From: Hydractinia symbiolongicarpus
Lineage: Eukaryota > Cnidaria > Hydrozoa > Anthoathecata > Hydractiniidae
Reading direction: 5' to 3'
DNA length: 64,000 nucleotides
Assembly (NCBI RefSeq): GCF_029227915.1
Contig: NC_079886.1
Coordinates: 19,692,501-19,756,500, forward strand
Made by a program: the position numbers and the translations under genes. Positions 1 through 9,833 of the stretch are shown piece by piece; within the stretch, counting starts at the first letter, position 1; the number at the start of each line of letters is the position of its first letter. The notes under the pieces are model-generated. The model made no database searches. It had not been told where the DNA came from and saw nothing but the letters and a program-made list of their open reading frames with translations.

Positions 1-1741
1 ACCAACGGAGAAGTTCAAGATGTTGTTGAAGAGATTGAATTTTTACAAAATACTCTTTACAATTACTTAAAAAATCAATACGGAACTGTTAAAGACGGAG
101 ATGATGATGTTCGGGAATATCAAGAGAGATACGCAAACTCTTCTAAACGCCAACTTAAAAAGAGCTTAGCCGGTCTCAAAGAACAACATGGTGACCATAA
201 AGCAGAAATTTGCTACCTTTCCAAATTGATACGCTTAAAATATGCCAAGAAAAAAAATAATATCAAAAACAATAATGATGATGAAAAATTGTCGAAAAAC
301 TTTTGGGGATACTGCAAAAATAAATTCGAAAAATATGACACTGTTAAACCAACGTTCGATAAAGTAACTTGTCAATTTTACTTCAAAAGAACTTTATCAC
401 GAGACAGAGCAAAGCGTTATTTCGAGTTTCCAACCTGGTTGAAACGACTAGATGCCCCTTCAAAAGTTTTTAAACTAGATCCACCAACCTATAGAGAGAT
501 AACCGGAATCATTAAAAACTGAAATCAAGCGGGTCCACATGACCAAATGAGCATTATCATATTGAAACGTTGTCCAATTCTGAGAACTGTCATTCATAGG
601 ATTATTTCAAAATGTTGGAGAGACAAAGTATTTCCAAGTTGTTGGAAACATGCCTTTACGATCCTTATCTACAAGGAAGGGAGTAATGCAGATCCTGTAA
701 ATTTCCGTCCAATCACTCTTCAACCAGTCTTTGCAAAAATTTATTAGTCATTAATACAAAACAGATTATACAATTTCCTATAAAACAACAATTATGTCGA
801 GTCCAATATACAAAAGGGTTTCTGGAAAGCTATATCAGGTGCCATCGAGCATACTAAACTTTTGAGCTATATGATCAAACATACTAAAACCAAACAGCGT
901 CAATTAATGGTCACGCTTTTGGGTCTTAAGAATGCTTTTGGTGAAGTTGATTATGCTTTGCTGCTGAAAGTTTTGAGTTATCATCACATTCCTGTAGAGA
1001 TTAAACAGTAGATCAGTGACTATTATAAACACTATAGTATCACGGTTGGAACAGAATCGTTTATCACTGATCCTCTTCTCGATGGAAAAGGTGTCCTTCA
1101 AGGAGATTGCTTAAGCCCATTGTTATTTAATATGATTATCAACACCTTGATAATCATTATAAATAACGAAGATAATGAAGAGTTTAGATGCATGGGTTAC
1201 AACTTCTGCAACTCGTTATCCCCAAGAAATTGGTTCCAGTTTGCAGATGATTCTGCTCTCGTTACATCGACCGAGCAAGATACTCAACTATTACTAAATG
1301 TGTTTACAAAATAGTGCAAGTGGGCAAACCTAATTGTAAGAGTAGATAAATGTATAACTTTTGGTATTAAGAAGAATGGGTCATTATCAACCCAATTTAA
1401 GCCATATCTTCGTATATCTAACCAGATGGTACCAACAGTCAACATTGGTGGAAATTTACATATCTAGGAAAAGACTTTTCTTTTGACATGAGTTACAAAT
1501 TCATTGAAAGAAGAGCTTGTGTCAGAAATGAATAGATATTTTGATATTCTCAACTGTTTATCGTTGCATCCAAAGAATAAGTTGCTGATCATCTGGAGGT
1601 ATATCTACAGCAAATTGCGTTGGCGTTTCTAAATTTACAACCTTTCAACAACCTGGGTTGCACAGATTCTTGATTCTATTGTTAAAGAATACATGAAACG
1701 TTGGCTCCGATTACCTTAAATTTATGTTACCATCTGATTGT

Positions 1742-2587
1742 TACAGTACAGTCTGAATGTAATCTACCGCGTACACGCTAATATCACACCTTTGCGTGGA
1801 GGACAGCAGTCGTTTGTCTTTTGTTATAATTAAATCCCTTGAGCGTTTTGCGAGTTTATATTTGCGTGTTAAAAAACAATGCGCTCGCGAAGAAATATCG
1901 AAGCAATTATATTTTTTCTAATAGCGAGATGCATTGTGTAAATGTATTGATAAGCTATTCCCTTAATTATTAGCGTGAAGTAATGAAATAATAAAAATCT
2001 TTCGCGAAGTTTTATAATACATTGCGCGATAATGTACTGTTGATTTAATTACCTAAAAAGATTCCAGCGCGTTTAATCTAAGAAACATACGAGAAGCATT
2101 GTTCACAACTATTAAATGCCGCTTTTTGTTTTTAAACTTTTAAAATGCGATCTAAAACACATTTCTATCGCCGCTATTCGTTTTAAAACTTTTAAAATGC
2201 AATTTAAAAAAACATTTCTATCGCCGCTTTTCGTTTTTAAACTTTTAAAATGCGATCTAAAACACATTTCTATCGCCGCTATTCGTTTTAAAACTTTTAA
2301 AATGCGATCTAAAAAAATATTTTTATCTCCACTTTTCGTTTTAAAACTTTTAAAATGCTATCTAAAAAAAAACGCTTAATTTATGCAATTAAATTTTTCA
2401 AAAGAGTTCGCGCAAAATAGATTGCTAAAATTGATCTTGCAACCTATTGTGATTAAACAATTGATCGCGTGGGGTCATTGTTTATCAGCGAGGTAATTAT
2501 TTTCTTCAAAAAACAAAAGCTATTGTTCTGTGTAACTATTCATGCGAGTTTCGCGTCCGCGGTAGATTACATTCAGACTGTACTGTA
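1742..2587. mobile_element. TA-flanked TIR element nested in the retrotransposon
   Basis: A perfect 28-bp terminal inverted repeat beginning CAGTACAGTCTGAATG lies at 1744-1771, with its complement at 2558-2585. Both ends are flanked by TA (1742-1743 and 2586-2587), as expected for a Tc1/mariner-type target duplication. The 842-bp interior has no transposase; it is mostly AT-rich sequence plus a five-fold 53-bp repeat. Removing the element and one TA rejoins the RT-derived reading frame on both sides, so it inserted after the host element. It is a non-autonomous (MITE-like) element. Confidence 0.9.
2116..2375. repeat. 53-bp tandem repeat inside the TIR element
   Basis: About five copies of a 53-54 bp unit, each containing CTTTTAAAATGC followed by a GATCTAAAA-like stretch and TCTATCGCCGC. 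The 87-codon open frame across it is a by-product of the repeat, not a gene. Confidence 0.85.
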
Positions 2588-2715
2588 CAATTCCAGCCAG
2601 TTAACAACTCGAAACATCAGTTAATCCTGAAATTCGTAACCTGTATCAATTAACACAGGAATGTTCAGTTAGTGCTATCAGCCAATGGCAGCGTGTTTGT
2701 GAAAAGTTACAATAA

Positions 2716-3740
2716 AGAATAAAATGCACATGATAGAGTAAGGAAATCTTTTTCTAGTGTATCTGGGGTGGAGGAATTATAGTTACATTGCAACAATGTT
2801 TTTTTCCAAAAAAAGTTTGTTGTTACATACAGTACTGGAAAAAGGTTGTTTAACATATCGAGCATGCAACACGAGCGGGGACTTTCTTTGGGATACTGTG
2901 GTGGTTTACCAAACAGTACTGGGTGTTAAAGAGTTAGCTAGATGTTGAGATATTCCTTAAAAATAGTAAAAACATCCATATTTTTGTGAATGTCGTCTTT
3001 GCTAAGGATCCCAAAGGGAGGGATAAACGTCAGTTTAGTTTGACATCTTTTGTATTAAATCGGTCCCGTTTCTATATAGCTATAGCCAGCTCGCTTAGCT
3101 TTATATTTTAATAAACCTTTTAAAAATATTTATACACTATAAAGTTTTAATAAGATATATCTGTTTTATCATTAAATAATCACAAATCACAATAAAGAAA
3201 TTAGAGACCAGAGCAGTCACCACGCACGCGACTTTATATACACTGATGTTTTTTGACCACTATTCAGTTCTTTGCACAAAAAAACGGTTTAAGCTATAGT
3301 GAATAGCGGTATTATTTACACACCGTTGTCAAAGTAATTAAATACAAGACAAAGTTGACATACTGCAAATGAATAATAGTTTTGTATCTTTTTTCATGTT
3401 TTTTCTGTGGAGAGAGGATGTGATCTTTGTGGTTGTCTTAATTAAAAAAGACCTTAGATAAGGTATATATTCTAAGCATAATTTGTTCAAGTCAAAAATG
3501 GTCAGTAAAATTAATGCATTGGTTACATGGGTTCATAACAAACGACAAGCACAAAAAAGCGGGAAGATAGAAAGTGTCTCTTGAATGTTGCACTCTCGGA
3601 AATTTATAGGAAATTATTAATTCTTATTATTTATTGCACGTCACGTTGCCGATTTCTAAAGAAATATTAAGTCATACAAATATTTTTTTATCGCATATAG
3701 TACATTCACTCGCTAGCTTCTTAATAATTGCATAATTACG
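2716..3740. other. Intergenic, no gene seen
   Basis: AT-rich sequence with short open frames only and no recognisable protein or RNA. CAGTACTGG occurs twice (about 2829 and 2918). It resembles the end of the 7310-8999 element, but no paired terminus was found. Confidence 0.5.
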
Positions 3741-3754
3741 ATGGCCCCTTTGGG

Positions 3755-3890
3755 TAATTCACTTCTCTTCTTAATAAAAACACTTCTCTTCTTAGTCAAA
3801 ACACTTCTCTTCTTTCCTCTGAAATCTTCTCTTCCGTTCGAAACACTTCTCTTCCAAATTGAGAAACACTTCTCTTCCACGAACTCAAAA
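3755..3890. repeat. Degenerate 20-22 bp repeat with ACACTTCTCTTC core
   Basis: About seven imperfect copies of a unit with the core ACACTTCTCTTC. The reverse complement of the core (GAAGAGAAGTGT) recurs two to three times at about 4515-4560. The pair may mark the ends of an 800-bp inverted-repeat element, but clear termini and a target duplication are not visible. Confidence 0.55.
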
Positions 3891-4913
3891 AATGAAAAAT
3901 TCCCAGACCCAATTCTCGTCCGGGATATTGATTGAGCTAGATTTTGCTAACTCACGTTTTTTAAATAAACGACCGACCCTTCACCTCCAGGTTTTTTGTC
4001 TTTTTGATATATAAGAGAGAAGATGATTAAATGACGTATCCGTTTAAGGCATTCGTTTATTTTTTTAAATATGCACGTTTTTATAAGAAAATCAAAATTT
4101 TAACCAGGCTGGCTTATAGTTATGTATTGTTTTAATCTAAAATTCTAAACTGTTATTTTTGTAAGGAAAATCCATTATAATTAAGAAAAAGCATGTGCCT
4201 TGCTTGGTTTTGACACCACCATGATTTTGAGGACTCTCGGTAGCCATTTATTTTGCCATTTATTGTGTCTATTGATAAATAGAATTAATTACTCTGCTAC
4301 TGATCTGAATTGATTCGTGATATTATTTTATTCATGCACATTTCAGGACCTGCTACAATATTTTAATAATAATATTTATATTCGTAAATTGAGCACATGT
4401 TAGCCAAGTATACATCTTGTTAAAAGTGAAAAAAAAATTATACAGAGCATCAGTGTGAAATTGCAGACCAGATTTTTAAATAAATTGTGAAGAAAAAGTT
4501 AGGGGGCACATGCAGAGAAGTGTTAAGTGCAGAAGAGAAGTGTCAAAATGCAGAAGATAGGTGTGAGAATACGGCCAGAAGTAGGAAGGTAGTTTATATG
4601 TCACATTAATTTTCATAAAGAATCTCTTTTCATTTTTACGTGTTGTATTTTATATAATATTTCATTGCTAGTTGCTAGAACTAGCACATGAACCTCATGA
4701 TATCTAGATAAACAAACAACGAGGGTTTAATTGCTATGGTTCTGAAGCAACAACACGAAAGCAAACAACAACAATGACAGATAATGTTAGAAGTATATTT
4801 CTCTTGTTTCATGTCATAACTACACTTGAGTTTGGGGAAAGGGGGGGGATGTCAGGTTTGGTATCAGGGGGGCCCAAACCAGATGCGTGTGTTTCCATCC
4901 TTACCCTTAGTAA

Positions 4914-5145
4914 GACGTATCTCGTGGAAACGTCTGCGTATCTCGTGGAAACGCTAACTCAGCAACTCGCTTGGAAATTGCCTACATCTGAGCAACTCAC
5001 TTGGAAATCGCCTACACCTCAGCAACTCGCTTGGAAATTGCCTACCTCTCCGCGACTCACTTGGAAATCGGCTACACCTCAGCAACTCGCTTGGAAATTG
5101 CCTACTACCTGCTATGGCGCATCTTGTGGAAACGCACCTCATTTG
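4914..5145 (+). repeat. 30-bp minisatellite, open as a 10-residue repeat
   Basis: Five 30-bp units with the core GCAACTCGCTTGGAAATTGC lie at about 4960-5108, preceded and followed by related CTCGTGGAAACG pieces. Because 30 is a multiple of three, the ORF at 4774-5262 translates the units as QLAWKLPTSE-like decapeptides. The minus frame is also open as FPSELLRCRQ-like repeats. No splice context, signal peptide or known domain supports a real protein, so I treat it as a minisatellite that happens to be open. Confidence 0.75.
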
Positions 5146-5339
5146 TTAGGGAAACAAACGCATCTTCATCCCATTTGGCTGACGAAGGAAGCCGGACATC
5201 CCCACCAGCGCGGGTCAACAGTGCTTCTACCTCTGGACAAAAAACTTGGCAATCGCAAGTAGCCAAATTTGGATCACCAAGAAAACCTTGAGGCAAGAGC
5301 ACTGGTGTAAGCGAGCGCGCGTCTTTGATGCCAATTGAT

Positions 5340-5412
5340 CCCTCCATCTTGCGTTGTAGATCGTTGCGTGTTGTAGTTCGTAGTATCGTTGCGTGTTATA
5401 GTTCGTTGTAGA
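5340..5412. repeat. Short tandem repeat, ATCGTTGCGTGTTGTAG unit
   Basis: The unit ATCGTTGCGTGTTGTAGTTCG appears twice with one change (TTGTAG to TTATAG), with partial copies on both sides. Confidence 0.6.
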
Positions 5413-5605
5413 AGACCCTCTGGGGCTACATCAATTGGTATCGTATGCACTCGTCATGTGTCGGATGATGGTCCGGTTATCGAGTTAACATAAGGGTCGT
5501 GGTTGATTGTAGAATTAGTTAATTATGGTGACAGTTGTGGACATTGATGCCAGTACGTGAAGTGATTGATGTACATAAAAGAAAAAGAAAAAATATATAA
5601 TAACA

Positions 5606-5620
5606 GGGTGGGTGGGTGGG
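5606..5620 (+). other. G-quadruplex motif
   Basis: GGGTGGGTGGGTGGG: four G3 tracts separated by single T loops, the textbook pattern for a very stable parallel quadruplex. It stands out in AT-rich surroundings. No gene is adjacent. Confidence 0.8.
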
Positions 5621-6149
5621 CAAACCAAACTATTAGCAAAATGTGATGATGGAAACTAGTTGACTTTAGCTGCTCCCATTTTATAGGTAGGCAAGGCAAT
5701 CTTAGGGGCCTGGATCTACAACAGTATTGGTTAGTTACCTTGAGGGCCCCTAGTGTTCATGCCTTGTGACCACCCTTTTCACTAGTCTACCATTCTAGAT
5801 TTGGAATAACATTGAGTTTCTAAAGTATATCCTTCAATGATGCTAGTAGCCATCTTTGTTGACACTTCAATACTGAATGCAATCAAAGCCAAGCCTCTCA
5901 ACAAGGTATAAGTACTTACTTCAGGAACCGCAATTAACATGTGGTGAACTGTTGGTCCACCACCATTTGGCAATTCCACTTGCTAAAATAACTGACAGTT
6001 TTGACTAAAGTCTTCCCTTATAATAACTTTGCAAATATTCCAGTGAACAGGGCAGGGCCAAGCAAAAAAGGAATTAGCTAAAACACCCTAGTCGTTCTAT
6101 TTTTCTATGCTTCTATTTTTGTGGGCACTCTGAAAAGGCTCTGTGTAGG
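5621..6149. other. Intergenic, no gene seen
   Basis: No convincing coding or RNA feature. The open frame on the minus strand at 5782-5979 has no recognisable similarity. Confidence 0.5.
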
Positions 6150-6290
6150 AGATTGTCTGATACAGATGCAAAATTGTCTAACAAAAATCGATTTTGACCT
6201 GTTATTTTTATTTATTTTTTTGGACCAACCACATTTCTATAGCTTCAAAATTTCAAAATTGAAACATTTATAATAACAAAATTATTTACT
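6150..6290. repeat. Dispersed repeat, copy 1 (second at 10,070-10,210)
   Basis: The segment with GATTGTCTGATACAGA, then AAAATCGATTTTGACCTGTT, then CTTCAAAATTTCAAAATTGAAAC matches 10,070-10,210 in order and spacing with scattered differences. The two copies belong to one interspersed family. Ends are not resolved. Confidence 0.6.
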
Positions 6291-6475
6291 ACTAGTCGAT
6301 AAGGCCAGTGGAGAAATCCACTGAGGCAGAATAAAAATTTTGATGTTAAATGATATTGACAAAAAAACTCGAAAAACTCGCGCATTCATGTGGTAAAAAA
6401 TATCTTCTTTGTAAAAGTCACACACAGACAGACATACGGAAGCTTCAAATTATTATATAGATCTATATTAATCTA
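6290..6475. repeat. Dispersed ACTAGTCG...CAGACAGAC element, short copy
   Basis: It begins ACTAGTCG, continues with a GTGGAGAAATCCACTG dyad, and ends with a CACACAGACAGACATACGGA run and ATTATATAGAT. The same layout is seen at 14,030-14,700 and, twice in tandem, at 27,364-27,613. Confidence 0.7.
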
Positions 6476-6539
6476 ATCGCTCTTCTTTAGTTTTGTTTCC
6501 ATGTGCTGTTAAGCTTCATGTACACACATATCGGATAAA

Positions 6540-6745
6540 AGTTGTGTGAATGTTACCATAGCCTCGGGTTAACCCCAGTCATGTGAGGTAAATGGAGAGA
6601 CGGCATGCTGTGTGGGATGTTGCAGAAAGCTGTCTGGCAGAGCAAGGACCCTAATTGGGGCTGCATAGCTCAAAATGAGCATTAAATACTCTCCCTAGTT
6701 AAGCCAAGGACATGTCTAGAAATAATATCCTATCTTATCCAGCCT
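6540..6745 (+). mobile_element. 5'-truncated SINE body
   Basis: It shares with the full copy at 54,495-54,846 the blocks GAATGTTACCATAGCC, GGGTTAACC, CATGTGAGG, CTCAAAATGAGCATTAAATA and GGAAATAATA. The tRNA-like head is missing, as expected from 5' truncation or decay. Confidence 0.75.
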
Positions 6746-6754
6746 ATTTTTGGT

Positions 6755-7309
6755 AGACATGGGCAGTGGTAGTGAGACATCAGCAGTGAAGAAGGAAGAT
6801 CTTGATTGTTTAGAAAGAATTGATATGAGAATGGTTATGTGGTGTGAAACGACAGTCTGAGAGACAGAAAGAGTTCAGATCAGCTAAGAAGCGGGCTAGA
6901 TATTGATAGCGTAGATGTTATCCAGAGATAGAAGATTGAGTTGGTTAAGGAAAGTAAAAATAATGGAGAAGGATAATTGGGTAAGAAAGTGTAGAGAATT
7001 TCTGTGGAAAAGCTCAAAGATAGACCAAGAAAGTCTAATAGGTAATAAGGACATACTTGATGTAGAGGAATTTAAGTTTAGATTGTATACACAATCTAGA
7101 TCATATTGGAAGAGGGTTATTAATTTACTGACTCCAACCCATGCTAGCGTGGAAACCGACGTTAAGCTGAGAATGATGATTTCTGATAATTTCAGGGATC
7201 ATAAATCCATAGAATTAAAGATGTTATCCAGATAAGAAGATTGAATTGGCTGGGGCACTTGGAAAAAATGAAGGAGGATAATTGGGTAAGAAAGTGTAGA
7301 GACTTGATA
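6755..7309 (+). mobile_element. LINE 3' coding end, two tandem pieces
   Basis: Two successive decayed copies of a non-LTR ORF2 C-terminus. The first (about 6,755-7,175) carries RRLSWLRKV, DNWVRKCRE and a closing THASVETDVKLRMM. The second starts near 7,205 with the same RRLNWLGHLEKM-like and DNWVRKCRDLI blocks and is cut at 7,308 by the nested element. It resumes at 9,002. Frameshifts and stops show both are inactive. Confidence 0.8.
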
Positions 7310-9001
7310 CAGTACTGGAATCAGGACACCTAACATCGTGAGCGCGTATCATGCGCGACACGAACGATCCGCGATCCTATCGTGACCATCGCGATAAAAA
7401 AAATGTTAACGAAGAGCTTTGCGATAGTCGCGTTGCATAAAAAAATAACGATGCTGTCGCGATCGTCACTATTAATCGTGATTGTCGCGATGGATCGTGA
7501 ATAACAATAAAACTATTAAACAATAGATGTGTATAGCTAATCTTGTGTCTTTGTTTTGTTTTTTTACATTTAAAAATTCTTTTGCATCTTGTATTTTTAT
7601 TAGAAATTAGATTATAAAAATAAGGTGACTCCAACTTAATTACTTGTTCTACGGGCGAATTAGATAGTAGTTTACGGTCTGTCGGTCAGCGAAATAAAAA
7701 TAATTTTATCAAGAATGTATAGATGGTCAGAAGAACAAAAAAGTAAAAAAAATAACAACGGAGGAGGGTGTTACGACAAGCATATTTTTCTATGTATGTT
7801 TTGCTTGTATTAGCGAATTTTAAATTACCGAATGTTCGATTTAATGAAATTTCATGGAAAAATAAGAATGTATGGTCGGAACAACAACAAAAAAATAATA
7901 ATAAAGAAATAACAACGGAGGATGGTGTTACGGCAACCGTTTTCTATGTATTTTTGCATAACGCACACAGTTTATATTTTTCAGTTGCGAAGGAAAAGTA
8001 ATAATAATTAATCAGTAATTTGCAAATATATACATAAATACAAAAAAACTGCTATCAACGTCCATCCTGTCTGAGAATAAAAATGGAAAAAAGCAGTAAA
8101 AACAGTAAAAACAATAAAAACAAACAAAGAATTTATCAACTAGAAATGCAACAGTATGCAGACAAGGTGTGAAGTGACTTCATGTGAGAGCTAATTAAGA
8201 CATAGATATACAGCAGGTTATACTTATAGGCTGTTTCGAAATTTATACAGCAAGTTATAATTTTCCCATTTAAAATAATAATTGTGTTTACAAAATTTAT
8301 TTTAATAAAAAAGTTAAGTGTTCTTTTATATTTTTTGCGCAGTCTTATAAGAAAATTAATATTTAAGTGCAAAAAAGTTTCACGGACTATAGTTTAGTTG
8401 ACAATATTTAAAGTCTTTTGTGACATTAAAAGTTTTTATTTATATTCATAACGGAGGAGGTTGTTACGACATGCATATTTTACGTTGTTTTAATTATTTT
8501 TTCAAATATCATTGAAAAAGATTTAATGATGTTAATTATTTTTCCTAAATGATATCGGCTTAGAAATGTAAGATTTTAGCAAGCAACGTAAAACATATAT
8601 TAATCATAACGAAGGAGGGTGTTACGACATTCATAATCTTTTTTTTCACGAGATTGGATAAAAAAATGTTTGTTTGTTAATATTTCTATTATTTTTTTTA
8701 TCGTGAAAGTTAGGGGCGGGTGGGCCCGTAGAACAACTAAATAATTTTGAGTCCAAACAAGAAAAAAGCTTACGACAACGAAAATGTTTTTGATTTTTAA
8801 AAAAAAAAGAAAAAAACAATTATTCATATTTAATTGTGTTATTCTCTCATGACATTAATTACGTGATTTTTATAATGTTTAAAGATGTATCATGAAGGTC
8901 GCGATACTAAAAAATTTTACTATCGCGACATCATCGTGAATTGTGCGCAACGCGTATGATACTCGATCCAAGATGTTAGGTGTCCAGATTCCAGTACTGT
9001 A
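7308..9001. mobile_element. 1.69-kb TA-flanked TIR element nested in a LINE 3' end
   Basis: Inverted termini at 7310-7337 and about 8972-8999 begin CAGTACTGGAAT and GGACACCTAACATC, with two mismatches between the arms in the first 28 bases. Looser inverted similarity (CGCGAT-rich) extends beyond 100 bp. TA flanks both ends (7308-7309, 9000-9001). The LINE frame resumes directly at 9002. There is no transposase inside. Four copies of AACGGAGGAGGGTGTTACGAC occur at about 7756, 7914, 8451 and 8608, in two direct-repeat pairs about 157 bp apart. Non-autonomous, Tc1/mariner-like by its TA target. Confidence 0.88.
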
Positions 9002-9205
9002 GCTCCTGGGGCAAAGCCCAAGGGCAGACCGAGAAAGACTTGGCAGGAGGTTATAAGGACAGATTTGATACAAAGGAAGTTGAGTTTAAATCTAACACAG
9101 TCTAGATCAGATTGGAGAGGGTCATCAATATACCCCGCACAACCCATGCTAGCATAGAAAACGGGCGTTAAGCCGAGAATGATGATGATGATGATGATAA
9201 AAATG
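9002..9205 (+). mobile_element. LINE 3' end, continuation after the nested element
   Basis: The reading runs through GRPRKTWQEV, then LTQSRSDWR and a degenerate C-terminus, ending in a (GAT)n microsatellite at about 9178-9197. This is typical for the 3' tail of this LINE. It continues the piece cut at 7,308. Confidence 0.85.
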
Positions 9206-9833
9206 TTTGTTTAACATCACCATAGATTGTTTAAATACTACCCAAACCTGGTTGTAAAAATCAAAGAAGTCACTAAGTTCGTTTTAAAACCATCAAAATA
9301 GGCTTGCACTTTGTATCATTTTTAGGATTGAAAAATAAAATAAAATCGCTTCACATACTTTTCAGGAAACAATCTGTAAATGGTTTTTAAAAACAATCAT
9401 GATACTTTCAATTTGTATAAAAAGTAAAACAGTTGTGAAGTTGCTCTCACACAAAAATATTGTTTTCGAAAAGCCGTCGACAGTCCTCTTTTAATAAGTT
9501 TTTATGCAATAGAATTTCAAGTATGATTGCAAGTTGATGCTGTAATGCAACCCCATTTTTTCTGTGGTTTTAAATATCCTTTTAATCTATTTGATTATTA
9601 AATAAATAAATGGGATTACAAAAATAATTTTTGCAATCCCATTTAGTACATTAGGATAGCAATAATTTATACAAGGTTATGTTTGAAACATTTGAAACTA
9701 ATTGTGATTCTTTTTGAGACCTTGTGCAAACCTGTTTTGATAATACATTGCCAATACATTACATCTACATCTTCTTTTTAGTCATTTGAAAAGGGTGTTT
9801 ATTTTTTAGATTAGTGCAAAGTCTTCTGTTGGC

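Larger units (their letters stand above)
1..2715 (+). mobile_element. Decayed non-LTR retrotransposon with reverse transcriptase remains
   Basis: Frame 1 is open from base 1 to the TGA at 520 and carries an RT-upstream region. Typical non-LTR RT blocks follow: a WK..F..LIYK segment and NFRPITLQPVF near 650-735, LQGDCLSPLLFN near 1097-1130, and the catalytic FADDSALV near 1240-1262. Several in-frame stops (520, about 745, about 1008, about 1312) and frame changes show that it is dead. The coding relic resumes after the nested element at 1744-2585 and runs to about 2,710, with a recognisable NPEIRNLYQLTQE stretch near 2,625-2,665. The 5' end lies outside the window. The RT assignment is strong; the clade is not determined. 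Confidence 0.88.

Noticed and set aside
226-522. 98-codon open frame as a gene
   Set aside because: It is part of the decayed RT reading frame, which is open from base 1.
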